A stretch of DNA of 64,000 nt. Source: Elymus sibiricus (Eukaryota; Streptophyta; Magnoliopsida; Poales; Poaceae). Where the stretch lies: positions 308,104,166 through 308,168,165 of the forward strand of contig CM077666.1 of NCBI GenBank assembly GCA_039707655.1, written 5' to 3'. Every line of letters begins with the position of its first letter. The stretch's first letter is position 1. The notes under the pieces are model-generated. The model had not been told where the DNA came from, did no database searches, and worked only from the letters and a program-made list of their open reading frames with translations. The translations under genes were made by a program, and so were the position numbers. Positions 23,301-34,910 of the stretch are shown one piece after another.

Positions 23301-23563
23301 GCAGCTACTTCGGTCTGGTGCAGAGGCTGTTCGGCGCTCCTGCTCAGGTCGATGCCTGGAAGCGCTCCACATGTATCGAGGGTGCTCGGATGGCCTTCGG
23401 CAAGACAATGGTACACTGGCCGAAGCTAAAACCCGCTGAGATAGCCACCGGACCTTCGCCGCTAGGGAAAGAGCATAGGCGTCCCGAGCAGTACTTTCCA
23501 GCCGTGATGGACGGTGCTCGGGCAGTAGATGCCCAATGCCCAAAAGATGTAATTTATGAGTAG
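20352..23563 (+). pseudogene. Six-exon antisense additional gene of the Tat-type element (Transposase_28 / putative gypsy-type domain)
   Basis: Exons are inferred at 20352-21221, 21299-21738, 21819-22350, 22474-22600, 22688-23003 and 23079-23563. Every intron is GT...AG and all phases agree, giving about 922 codons. Exon 1 contains the domain I remember as Pfam 'putative gypsy type transposon' (VPHFLRGLGFPLHPFVRGLM, FLHISAFIIICEAFLRIRPH). Exon 2 adds an acidic, basic and Ser-rich linker. Exons 4-5 are coiled coil (EELAELNRKLKSSEDDLSLV). Exon 6 has a conserved-looking C-terminal region (FFAGQEGWAEQRLFWAQFQV, LWPSEPLPSSYFGLVQRLFG). TAA at 21428-21430, TAG at 22771-22773 and one extra G in the run 22852-22856 disable it. 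It runs antisense to gag. Function is unknown. Confidence 0.78.
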
Positions 23564-24874
23564 ATGTAGTTTCCTTGTAACCAAGGAGTTGAAACTTTTG
23601 CTTTATTGTAGTGCAAATGATCGGCTATGGATATAGTGCCGGATTAATTTTGACTCCTGTGCGGCCGATTTGAAACTGAAAGTTACTAGTCGTCGGCTTC
23701 AGCCCCCTGGCAGATACTGCATGGGGTGTTTTCTCGTAATACGTGAACCCTTAGCCGACGTCTCGGTGCCCGGGGGCGGTTGTATGTACGGAAAACCAGG
23801 CAATCAGACTATGTGGTTTTAGTGCTTTCACTTAGCCAGAGGAGCTTGACGGTGGGGGCCGGTGACGAGCCCCTGGTGTTTGTGATATTCGGACGAGCCG
23901 CGGTTGATACCATCATCACATGGTTTCTGTGACAGAGAACCCTTCGTATGACACGGACTAACCTCCAACGATTTTAGGCTAACACCAGTTATCGGATCGC
24001 CGACCAGTTCTCGCTTATTGGGACAGTCAGTTTTCGGCTTTCTCCACTGAGGTACTTAACCAGGCGAGCTAGAAGTACAATCGCAGTGGTTCTCCCTTTA
24101 CCCTCTTAGCCGAACAGTGCAGAACGTAAGAGGGTAAACACAGGAGCCGGGCAACCCAACTATTGACCAAAGACGCAATTTGGAACTGATTCATATAATG
24201 CAATATCCGTGACACCGAGCACATGAAAAGAGAAGTGTCGGTATAAAGTTTTAAGGCAAGATCTATGGTTGAGCCCCCGGTCTATTAGCCGGTTTAAAAT
24301 AAATGTATCGTGATAGTTTACTTCGGCGGAAAAAGGCGGAAAGGAATATGCAACGTGAATGACTGCACGAGTATACCATAATAATAGTGGTCTTTACTTC
24401 CTTTGAATGTGTGACGTCCAACCATACAATCCGTATTGCCGAAGTAGCTTAAATAGATACTTTAAAGGAATGTATATATTGAGAGTAAAGGTTTACACAG
24501 GGCTTCCATGAGTGGTTTGACGTCCCTACTACGCCCTGCTGCACGTCTGCGCCTTTGCTCGTCAAGAAGCTGTCGTGGAAGCGAAGCTGTCCGCCGTGTA
24601 TTCGGCGGAAGAAGTAATCTTTGGCGGGCGAGCCCTTGAAAAAGGGTTTTGAGAAGTCGCCGTGGTATATCAGCTCGACGCTGATCGGGCCCTAGATGGT
24701 GCCCATTGTTGATGTCGATTTGAAGACATTTGGTGGCCATTGGTCGGTCGAACGGAGCTCTGGACCTTTTGTTTGCTGTGTCCCCACAACTGCCCATGGA
24801 ATTTTGAGCGCGAAATTGTGCACGCGAGGTACATATTTCGCGACTAGGTGGGCCGTGCTGTGGGGCGCGTATCC
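23564..24874. other. Spacer between the antisense gene and the protease end
   Basis: About 1.3 kb lie between the convergent stop codons of the plus-strand gene and the minus-strand gag-protease frame. RT-RNaseH-integrase would be expected near here in an autonomous element, but none is visible. TTGCTTTATTGTAG near 23598 could belong to a 3' end signal. Confidence 0.55.
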
Positions 24875-27800
24875 CTATTTGGGTGGAGCATGGGAGCGCG
24901 CCGGGACCAAGGCTGCAGCTCGGGAGCGCTTGCATGTGTCCAGTGTCTTGACAGTGGACTGGGATTGCGACGCCTCTTCGGCAGCTTGGACTTCGGCGGC
25001 GAGAGCCGCAGTGTGTTCCTCTGTTCGGAGCGAGCGCTCGGTATTACCATTAATGGTAATAACGCCCCTTGGTCCTGGCATCTTCAGCTTCAGGTACGCA
25101 TGGTGCGGGACGGCGTTAAAGCGAGCGAAGGCGGTCCGTCCGAGGAGTGCGTGATAACCACTGCGGAAAGGAACGATATCGAAGATCAAGTCCTCGGCGC
25201 GGAAGTTGTCGGGCGAGCCGAAGACTACTTCCAAAGTCACGGATCCCGAGCAGCGTGCCTCGACGCCAGGTATTACACGTTTAAAGGTGGTGTTGCTGGG
25301 TTTGATCCTTGACGGGTCGATCCCCATCTTCCTCACTGTATCTGCGTAAAGCAGGTTAAGACTGCTACCTCCGTCCATCAGGACTCTAGTGAGGTGAAAT
25401 CCGTCCATGATGGGGTCGAGTACCAGAGCCGCCATTCCTCCATGGCGTATACTGGTCGGATGATCTCGATGGTCGAAAGTGATTGGGCAAGCCGACCAAG
25501 GGTTGAATTTCGGGGCTACCGGCTCTAAGGCGTAAACATCCCGAAGCGCGCGTTTCCGCTCCTTCTTTGGTATATGCGTGACGTAGATCATGTTCATGGT
25601 TTTGACCTCCGGAGGGAACTGTTTTTGGCCTCCATTGTTCGGCCCGCGAGGTTTGTCATCGTCCTCACAGTGACGGTTGGTGTGGTTAGCTGGCTTGTCG
25701 AGGGTGCCGTGAATCTGGCAGGGCCTATCCAATATTCTGTCCAGCGCAGACGGGCCATCTTGGTTCCCTTTAGAGGGTTTTCTCCGTTGTCCTGACTTCG
25801 AGCCGCTGAATCCAGCGTTCACCGCTGCGTCATCGGCTTCACCGCCGTTGTTTGAGTGTCGGCGCTTGTTGTTCCTATTGCGCCGAGGTTTGCCATTCCC
25901 GTCCCGGGTCTCTGAAGTACCGGGGTCTTCGGGGTGGTTGCTTCGACGAGCTAACCAGCTATCCTCACCCGTGCAAAAGCGGGTCATGAGAGAAGTAAGG
26001 GCCGACATTGTTCTTGGCTTGTCTTGGCCGAGCTGGCGAGCGAGCCACTCGTCCTTGATACTGTGTTTGAATGCCGCAATTGCTTTGGCGTCCGGACAGT
26101 CGACGATCTGGTTCTTCTTGGCTGACTCTCCGGGTAGTTGGATAACATGGCTCAGGTCATCGGCGTCCGGTGGTCGAACGTAGGTGCCCTAAAAGTTAGC
26201 TCGGAATGCATCTTCGAGTTCTTCCCAGCTCCCGATGGAGTTTTCGGGTAGGCTGTTCAGCCAATGCCTGGCCGGTCCCTTAAGTTTTAGTGGTAAGTAC
26301 TTGATAGCATGGAGATCATCTCCTCGAGCCATATGAATGTGGAGAAGAAAATCCGCAATCCACACAGCTGGGTCAGTTGTCCCATCGTAGGATTCTATAT
26401 TAACGGGTTTAAACCCCTCGGGGAACTGATGCTGCATCACCTCGTCAGTAAAACACATTGGGTGTGCGGCGCCCCTGGCCCGGGCTGCGTCGCGCCGAAG
26501 ATCAGTTGTCATCCGGGCACGGTGCTGATCCCGAGCCCTGTCGTTTCTATCGCGCCAGGCCTGGTATCCATCCCGTCCAGCGGGTGCGTATCCTGTGGGT
26601 CCATAGATGGACCTCGATTGAATCGCTTGTGTGTTCAGGTCATGGCGCAGATCGTATTGGTCATCCGGTTGAACCGGGTCTTTGCCTGCTCGGCGAGAAG
26701 CTACGAGTGGGTATTCGGCTTCCCTGGCCGTCCTATCCCGTCCTCGAGGGGGCACGGGTGAGAGTTTGGCTTCTCCGGCCGCTCTATTTCGTCCTCGAGG
26801 GGGCGCGGGTGGGTATTCAGCTTCTCCACCCGTTCTATCTCGTCCTCGAGGGGGCGCGGGTGGGAGCTCGGCTTCCACAGCCAGCCTATCTCATCCTCGA
26901 GGGGGCCGGTCGGGCTGGTCTGCATAAGTTCGTCTGGGAGGTACGGGCTCGAAGGCCTCATCCTCGAAGTCTGGAAGGAGGCACCGCCGCGGATAACTCC
27001 TATATTGGCCCTGACGTTGATCGTCGAGGCCTTCTTCGGCGGCTAGGACCATTGTCCATCTATCGTTGAGTGTATCCTGTTCGGCCCTGAGCTGTTGTTG
27101 TTTCATCTTTAAGCTTCGGGCAGTGGCAATGAGTTACCGTTTGAATGTTTCTTGTGCCAGGGGATCCTCTGGGACGATAAAGTCCTCGGGTCCGAGGCTA
27201 TCTTCCTCTTCGGATGGGGGGAGGTAATTACTGTCCTCGGAATCATCGAGGTCCTCGGGGTCACCCTGGTCCTCATGCCCTTTAGGGGAGTCAGGTCGTT
27301 GCTCGGGAGTGTTGTCGCCGAGCTCCCCCAAATTATCCGGAGTCTCGTTAGCTCCGGTGTCATTTGTGTCTGTGTGATTTTCCTTGCCCTTCCCCCGCCC
27401 TCTGGCTCGCCGTCATCGGCGTCTGGGCGGGTCTTCGGTGGTGTCGTCGCCGCCTTTGTTGGTTGTGTCACCGTCCTTCACGGGGGTGTCAACCATGTAG
27501 ACGTCATAAGTGGAGGTGGCGGTCCACTTTCCGGTATTTGTAGTGGAAAGGAAGGTGTCCGTGGAGGGCGGGACGTCCATGTCCTCGTCCATGTAGTCAG
27601 CCTCCTCGGAGGCGTAGTCCAGCATGTCGGTTAAATCTTCGACAGTGGCTACCAAGTCGGTGGTGGGTGGGACGCAAAATTCCCCGCGGCCGGCATCCTG
27701 TCCGACCTGCTCCTGGTCCGAGGACGGGCCGTCCGCGATATTTATCATCTGGATCCGGTCCAGCATCTCGCTTAAAATCGAGGGATCCACCGGATCTATG

Positions 27801-28288
27801 TTCGGACGGTCCCTGGAGTTGAGCTCCGGCGCGTCGTTAACGGGAGTGTGCTCTGCCAAGGGTGACCCCTGGTTCTCCGGCACCGGGGTTGGAGCCAAAC
27901 TCAAGGTCAGGTCTGATCCAAGGCCCGCCCCGAGGACTGGGGCGAGGAAGGGATCCGAAGTCAAGGCCTCGGGGTTGGTGGGTTCCTCGGGTGAGGCCGA
28001 GAACCCAGTAAAGATCAAATCGCCTCGAGCGTCGGTGACGAACTGAAGGCCGCTGAACCTGATTTCCTGCTCGGGGGCGAAGTTGCCGACCTGGTCGAGG
28101 TGACCGGTCAGATCGGCGTATAACACGATACTGCCGAACGCGAAGAGCTGGCCGGGGACGAAGATGTCCCTGCTACGAACTCCGTCGCTGAAGAGAAGAG
28201 CTGTCCGAGGACGATGATATCCCCGCTGCAGATTCCATTGCTGAAGAACTGTCCGGGGACGGCGAGCCATTGATCCTTGGCGACCCAC
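24875..28288 (-). pseudogene. gag: Tat-type gag-protease polyprotein with four nonsense codons
   Basis: One phase runs from the ATG at 28286-28288 to the stop at 24875-24877, 1138 codons, broken only at 27413-27415 (TGA), 27134-27136 (TAA), 26891-26893 (TGA) and 26189-26191 (TAG). The N-terminal third is acidic, with LYADLTGHLDQVGNFAPEQE. The middle carries tandem PPRGRDR repeats. Capsid follows near 26190-26470 (ESYDGTTDPAVWIADFLLHI, LKLKGPARHWLNSLP). After it come SLMTRFCTGEDSWLARR and a basic segment. The aspartic protease has the active site LMDGGSSLNLLY near 25350-25385, where most family members have DxGSS, and HALLGRTAFARFNAVPH downstream. The frame ends shortly after protease. The product would form particles and process itself, and polymerase would have to come from another element. 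Confidence 0.85.
26690..26905 (-). repeat. Tandem repeats within gag encoding PPRGRDR units
   Basis: At least four units of roughly 50-60 bp share CCTCGAGGGGGC on the plus strand. They encode a proline-arginine motif (PPAPPRGRDRT/A) separated by EAE-type spacers. The last unit carries a CGA-to-TGA stop. Confidence 0.75.
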
Positions 28289-28314
28289 GACGGGACTCTC
28301 AATGAAAGCACCAA

Positions 28315-28798
28315 TGTCGGTACCAAAACCGGCAGATCTCGGGTAGGGGGTCCGAACTATGGGTCAAGGAGTCGATGGTAACAGAGAGCGTAGAGACAGC
28401 GATTTACCCAGGTTCGGGCCCTCTCGAGGAGGTAAAACCCTACGTCCTGCTTGATTGTATTGATGTGATTGTATGAAGGTTACAGAGTTGATCTACCTTG
28501 AGATCAGATGGGCTAAACCCTAGATTATGAGTCTATTTTCCCTACGGACTAAACCTCCTGGTTTATATAGACACCAGGGGGGGCCTAGGGTTACATATGG
28601 TCGGTTATCATCAGGGATAAACATGCCGGTTACGCCATCTATTCCTTGGAAGAGACGCCAAGACTTCAGAGATTTCCTTCTATCATACGGGGTCGTCCAC
28701 AATCCAGCCTTCCATCGACGTGTAGAGAGCGGCCCACCAATCCGGCCCATGAGAGATAGGCCGGCAGCCCGAGTACCCCCTAGTCCGGGACACCCTCA
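28315..28798 (-). repeat. 5' LTR of the Tat-type element
   Basis: It is 484 bp and nearly identical to 19268-19751, followed by CCGGT at 28799-28803. On the minus strand the interior begins TTGGTGCTTTCATTGAGA; I cannot assign the primer tRNA with confidence. Confidence 0.92.
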
Positions 28799-28803
28799 CC
28801 GGT

Positions 28804-30240
28804 CACTAACGGCTCTGAAGTCTGAACCTCCGCCTAGTTGTTAGTGCATTGTGTGTATGCTTCAGAGATAACAATTTCTAAGGCAACATGCATGTGCTTT
28901 CACCTCTGAAAGAGCTACAGAATATGCTGACTTACCTATGTGCACTTCCTAAATCAAGCGGATAAAATTTATTTCTAACGGCAATATAAAAAACTTAATA
29001 TTAGGTCAAATTGAATAATACAGTAGAATTGCCATTTCCGACTTTTCATCCATCACTGAATACAAAATGAAGGGACAATGTCCACTAACCATGCAAATAT
29101 GTTGACCATGAGATATTTAGGCTGGCGTATATGGGAAATCAAAGCTACAAAATGACTCAGTATGTTAGGGATACATAAAAAATACTGTAAAAAGTGATAA
29201 AAACAAATCTGCAGCAACTCACGACCCCATGAACTCGTATTCTCAGTGAGCAAGTGAGTGAAGCCGCCACGGCAGGCTAGCATCAAGGGATAAGGGTGAC
29301 AACTGCCTCCCCATCCAGTGCCTACTGATTCTGCTGGCGCCACTTTCATCCTGAGCCCACCAGTACCGCTCGTGTGTTGCAGAGAAACTATGAATTGAAA
29401 TTATCATCGAAAGCATGAAAAATGATAATGTTCCTCTCCTCTCCCCTCCCTCGTGTGAAATACCCAATTCATGGTTGCCTCGCTACATTCAGCGTAGCTC
29501 TGATGTGCAATGTTGTCTCCTCCAACGCTTAACAAATTCATCGTAGCTCACAACTGGAAGGGCCTTGCGGGTTGAAGAAAAAAATCCAAACCTAAACAGA
29601 AACAACAAAATGAGGACAACTTATAAGAAATGGAAAAGCGAGGAAGCACACACCTACATGCCCAAACAGAATATAAGATGCAACTACACTATATAATTTA
29701 CTCATTAAAGGAGGCATCACTCCCTGTTCAAGTCTTAGATGTAATTTAGATCGGACAATAATAATGCAAACCTGCACATTGAATTTATGGCAATTGAGAC
29801 AAAACAACATGCACTAAGAAGTATTAATTATATGCATCTATTGTATTATTAGCATGCAAAAGCAAAATCACTCGACTATACGAAAGCCTCGAGTAACATC
29901 CTCCGGGACTGGACCTTCAAAAAGGACTACTATACCACAGTGGTGGATCCAGGAAATCAACTTTAGGTGTTCAAAAAAAAATTCACCCTAACAGATAAGT
30001 CCATTGGCCCATGGCAATACAAATTGTTCACAAAAACAACAATATCTCAAAAGAGAAGAAAATTACAAAGAGCTATATATCTAAATCCAAAGATAATTCA
30101 TTTGCTTATTTTTTACTAATGAATTTGATCCAAAGATAATTATTTGTTGTTTTTAAATCAACAGTCTCCCTCTTTACTAATGTGGTCATGTATAGAGCTA
30201 TATATCTCTAAATGACTAAATGCAAACATAAGCTACACAT
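28804..30240. other. Helitron body, AT-rich, no gene recognised
   Basis: The sequence after the target duplication is mostly AT-rich with only short frames. A moderately GC-rich block at 29260-29360 has open frames on the minus strand without recognisable motifs. Confidence 0.5.
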
Positions 30241-30500
30241 GTACATGCCGCTCATCCCATGACCCATTTGTGCTGCTGTTGCATCTCCACTGACGGCGGC
30301 GGGCATGGCACTGCACGGCTTGACCATGGGGGCTCCATCCTGTCCGTGTCCGGTGCTGGCGGCTTGGTCAAGCTCTCCATCGGCACAGCCGCACGCCCGC
30401 ACAGAGGTCAGAGCCCCGCGCCCCCGTGCTCGTTCGGCTCTGGTGCTGGTGGATTTGCTGAATTTACACTGAGTTTTTTAGGGGCATTTGGACTGAGTTG
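30241..30500. other. GC-rich block in the Helitron, possible captured gene fragment
   Basis: Composition shifts sharply from AT-rich to GC-rich. Open frames on both strands encode Gly/Ala-rich peptides (plus: GGSILSVSGAGGLVKLSIG; minus: MVKPCSAMPAAVSGDATAA). I do not recognise the source gene. Plant Helitrons often carry such exon pieces. Confidence 0.35.
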
Positions 30501-30799
30501 AGCTACTGAGTATCTCTAGTGTAGTCCTGCGTGAGATCTCTAAAAAAATCTCATGAAGATCAAGTATGCACCACTCTTCAGTTCATATGTGTTTATCACA
30601 GCATATGATAGTTCATATGTGTTTATCACGGCATGTGATTTCTGGGAAAATCTCTCAATGTGCTTCTCAATATCGCTGGCTTGATAAGTGCAGTTGTAAC
30701 AACTCTACGTACATGGTTGCAGACAAAGTACAACTCAGGTTCACAATTTTTCTATATCTAATGTTTCTGAACCTGGGGATATGTATACAGTTAGTAACT

Positions 30800-31180
30800 T
30801 TCTTACCGACGCAATGGTCAAGGTCATGGTTGCGGCAGCAGGCGCCGAGGTCTTCACGGCGCCACTGCTCTCCTTCCACGTCTCCACCAAGTTCAGAGAT
30901 GGTGCGGCAGTGGCGGACCCGTCACCAGCCTTATGGTCCGTCAGCTTTCACGCCGGCCATGGTGGCCAACCTCGACGCAGGCTTCGCCTTCTTCGGCTGT
31001 GCGATGGTGGATGCCTTGCTCTCCCTCGGAAACACCATGACGGCCACCGTCGACCCTGCCCTGCCCGCCGGCATGGTCGCCATCGCAGGCATCACCTTCC
31101 CGTCCAGCCCGCACTCACCGGCTGCCTCTCCCGTGACCCGCTACACAACTACGGGGCTCCTGCTTCCATGAAAACGCAAT
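30800..31180. other. Second GC-rich block in the Helitron, possible captured gene fragment
   Basis: Two plus-strand frames are open here, one with MVKVMVAAAGAEVFTAPLLS, the other with AMVANLDAGFAFFGCAMVDA and LPAGMVAIAGITFPS. Composition resembles grass exons and differs from the flanks. No domain is recognised and neither frame is complete. Confidence 0.4.
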
Positions 31181-33990
31181 ATAATTTATATTCACCAAGA
31201 AGCACCAGAAGTAAGATCACTACATTAAATCCTAGTATGATGAACCATTTATGCCGAGATACATACGGAGCAACACATAGGTTAAAGTTAAATCTAGCAA
31301 TATAGTACACTTGGCACCGGGTAAACCCTAGATTAAACAATGTGGTAGATAGTTGTTTACCTGAATGCTGACAGAAGTATACCAAGTAAGAAAGCTAGTT
31401 ACTGGCAAAGCTCAATGCCTCCAAAGCAAAGTTTAACTCCTAACAGGAAATGTCTCCGAATCAAGCTAGTTGTGGCCAAACTTTGGAACCTGAAAAAATG
31501 GAGTGGAAAACGAAATTAGGAAAGGCAAGAGAAAGAAAGTAACATAGGATAAAATTACCTCATTGCTCTAAACATATACAGTACTGCTAAGAAATCTCCT
31601 TATTAGTTCTTTTATAGAATTAGCCCACTGATGAGATAAGATACTAAATATAGTTATTTCTTACAACAATCTCTGGAAGATTAGTATTACACCAAATGTT
31701 GCCAAGAAACATATACACCAGAAGAAGAAGTGGTTATGTTTCAGAGAACTAACTGAACAAAGAGACTTCAATTAATAAAGTAGCACATAGTCCGTGATGT
31801 AATTTGTAGCAGTACAGGTCCTTTGATGCTATTTGCATCAAGAAAGTGGTAAAAGAGCAGCACATGAGTTCAATTCTTACCACACGAACACGAATTACCT
31901 GAAGCCTGCCAATCAAGTTGAGTACGGAACATAGTAAGAGAACTACTGTGTGAGCTAAGGAAGCAGCATCGAGGACGACACACAAGGAAATATGCTTGTC
32001 ACTTGTCAGTACATTGCCCTAATCTCACCAATTATACACTACATGCGCATACACTTCTATTTTTGCGTCTTATATTATGTTTGATAGCTCAATTGATCCT
32101 GAATTAAACCAAATAGAATGTCAACTCTTTTGGGAAGGTAGACAGCCATATAAAAGACATGATGTTTAAATACTTCTGAAAGCCATAACTTAAGTTCGCA
32201 GAAGCAATAGAAAAAGTGATCTATAGTTTCCTTGTGCTCTAGATTGTAGGTATCTTAGGTGCAAGATGAGAAATTTTATTACTTTGAAGAATATAAAGAT
32301 AGCAAATGAAGAAATCAGTTGCTGTCTGCCCGACTCAGGTTTGCAGCATACAAATAGATATACACAGACCATGAATGTACTATAACTTTAGAAGAATATA
32401 TATATTAATCTTCCATATTGTAGGGAAAACAAATTTGGAGCACAAAGTAGAGAGAAACACTTGCAACACACGCGCAGGATATAAGACTACATATAACTGT
32501 GCAACACACAGAGATGGGATGGTGCACCATGGGCTGCAGCAAGCGAGAAGAATGGCTTGGGAATGTTTCGGTGGTTCTGGCGAGGGGGTGCATGAAGGGT
32601 CGCTGAGAAGATGCCATTAATTAATCCATTATTTGTAGTAGCAATCCATAACTGTGCAGATGTATTTCCATTGATTTGATAAAACGATAAAAGAAAACCA
32701 TGGTCACACACTTGTGCCACCTTGGCTCTACCCTATTAGCGAAATACATGATGACATATATTTTTAAACTTAATTATTATCAGACCAACAAAGAAAAAAC
32801 CAAAACTAATTTACTACTCCCTCCGTCCCAAACTAAGAGTCACTGAAACTTATCATGTGACGGAGGGAGTACTATAGTTTAGCACATTTCTCTTTCACAA
32901 GTATAGCGGTTGAATAGTGCCCAGCAATCTGAAATCGTTCACTTACAAAGAAAGAGGGAAGACATAATACGGGCTTGTTAGCTCACCCATACATAGATGA
33001 GTCAGTGATGAAGTGGATTGCCAAAAAGAACATAGGGGAAACAATCATGTGTGGCATACTCAGCTCCACCCTTTCTCATCACTATCTTTGTTCATGTTTT
33101 TTGCTGGTTAGTTTTCTCAGAATCGGCCGGGCAGAGGAAGCTTTGTTCAACTCCTGTTCAAGAAAGAACCTTTGTGTGGCCAAATAACCAAAAATTCTTG
33201 TTTACACAAACATAAAAATGATGAACTATGCAATAATTTCTTAGTGATCATGCAATAAGCTGGCCCTTCCAAAACTTTCATAAGGTTGCGGTAGATTCGG
33301 CTCACACGAAACATACATAAAACAATATGTATATAATGATTTTACCTCATAATGGATGTTTTTAGAAACTCATAATATATATTTGATAGCTCCACTCCAA
33401 AAGTATGAAATTCCTCACGTTGAATACCTATAAACAAATGGTGAAATACGGATCTCTTTTGGACATATCAACGAAAAGAGGAAAGGTTATGTCAGAGACC
33501 AATTGAAATCATCGAAAGTTCAGCACATCAGTCTTTCAGCAAATGTACATGCAAAGCAATTCTTTCTCAGAGTGAACTCTAAACTCTTATGTGCCACATG
33601 TAAATAAAACATCAAATTACAGTAGAGAAACATGGTGTATACATGTGTGGTTGGTGACCCTGTAAGAATCACCAGAAAGAGATCGAGTTAACATAACTTT
33701 TTTTGTAAGGGCGTGAGAGGTTATATAATGAATAGAAGATTCATGGAAAGCATCACGTACATGATACATGTAGCTAGTGAATCACAGTGCCCTCAATCAA
33801 AAAGCTAAATGTCAGTGAAACATATTACCAAAATTGAAGTTTTATGTTCTCCCCATTAGTGATCGCGCTGAATCAGAAAGTAAAATGTCAGACAAATAGA
33901 TTACCTGGAGTGAAGGCATCAGGTAAACAGATTATCTGAATAAAAGATTTCACTAAAAAAGGAATCAAAAGCTAAATGACAGTCAAACAG
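31181..33990. other. Helitron body, AT-rich, no gene recognised
   Basis: About 2.8 kb of AT-rich sequence resembles intron or intergenic DNA. It contains the short MITE at 32817-32869. Long open frames are absent. Confidence 0.5.
32817..32869. mobile_element. Minimal Stowaway-like MITE (53 bp)
   Basis: CTCCCTCCGTCCC at the left end is matched by GACGGAGGGAG at the right end, and TA dinucleotides flank both sides. These are the Stowaway terminal repeat and TA target duplication. At 53 bp the element has lost nearly all its interior. Confidence 0.75.
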
Positions 33991-33999
33991 ATTGAGTAC

Positions 34000-34910
34000 T
34001 TTGCATGGTATACATACTTCTCCCACCTTGCATCTATCCCGCGCATGTCAAAGGCTATGGTGGTGGCATCAACAGTGTCATGAGCTCCTCCTGCCCTTGC
34101 GTCGATAGAAAGGCTATCATCGCCGAGGCCGCGTGCCTCCGAACTGAGGATCCGTTTGACATGGAGGAGAGCACGATCAGATTGACGCGTCCATCCCCAA
34201 ACAATGAGCCCGGGCATGATAAAGACTATTATGACTGGGAGTTGCGCGTCCCCACTTCGTGTCTGCAACCACCTCCTTGCTACAGCTCCAAATCAGGGGA
34301 GCATCGCTTCGTTCCTACCGAGACGGTCTATGCAGGTGCCACCGCCGCCGGCGACGCCCTACCACAAAAGATCGTCTTCGAGTCGTGAGTTGCCGCACCC
34401 AACCCCAAGGACCCTACAGCACAACAACACGCAACATACGTGGCGGCGAGGTGACGTGCTTCGACGGTAGTGAGTCCCCGGCCGCGGTAGGGTGCCCCTT
34501 TGGTAGCAACGCAGCGCCGTCGGCGGTGGGCATCCCGATGGAGGCACGACCAGATCGACCTCTCACGCAGCCGGCCGCCGCACTCATTGCCGCACACGGA
34601 GGTTGCCTCCTCACCGGATCGGGTCAAAGCGGCGTCCCAAAAGAGAAGACCCACATGATACCCGCCCCCTCGATCTACCTCCCCCAGTGCGGTCCATCTG
34701 GACGAGATGTGGCCGTGGCGGATCTGGCCACCGCCCCGCTGACTTGCGCGACTCGATCTGGGGCATCCCCGCTTTAAGAAAAGAAGGTGAATGGAGGGTG
34801 GCGCCAGTGGGGAAGAGGGCGGGGCCGGCGGGGAAGAGGGCGGCTATGGGTGGGGGAGACGGAAGAAGGCGGTTGTGCATGGGCGTTCGAGGGGCCTCGT
34901 TCGTCTGATT
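34000..34910. other. GC-rich 5' part of the Helitron, possible captured gene fragment
   Basis: GC content rises from about 34060. Several frames are open on both strands, the longest about 170 codons, none with a recognised domain. Gene capture and Helitron 5' region remain alternative explanations. Confidence 0.35.

Larger units (their letters stand above)
19268..28798 (-). mobile_element. Non-autonomous Tat-type Gypsy retrotransposon (9531 bp) nested in the Helitron
   Basis: Two 484-bp LTRs flank the element, with the 5-bp duplication CCGGT on both sides (19263-19267 and 28799-28803). The minus strand encodes gag and an aspartic protease and then stops; no RT, RNase H or integrase is visible. 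The plus strand carries a multi-exon additional gene (20352-23563). Additional ORFs, sometimes antisense and next to the 3' LTR, are described for Tat-lineage elements such as Grande and Retand. The LTRs differ at about five positions by eye (about 1%), so insertion is recent. Confidence 0.88.

Noticed and set aside
27624..28046. 140-codon plus-strand frame within the gag region
   Set aside because: It lies opposite the minus-strand gag frame, which is collinear with the capsid and protease. Composition explains the shadow frame.
30208..30402. Possible Met/His-rich copper-transporter-like peptide on the minus strand (HGMSGMYMC)
   Set aside because: The resemblance is limited to a few residues. 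No transmembrane region or continuing exon could be found.
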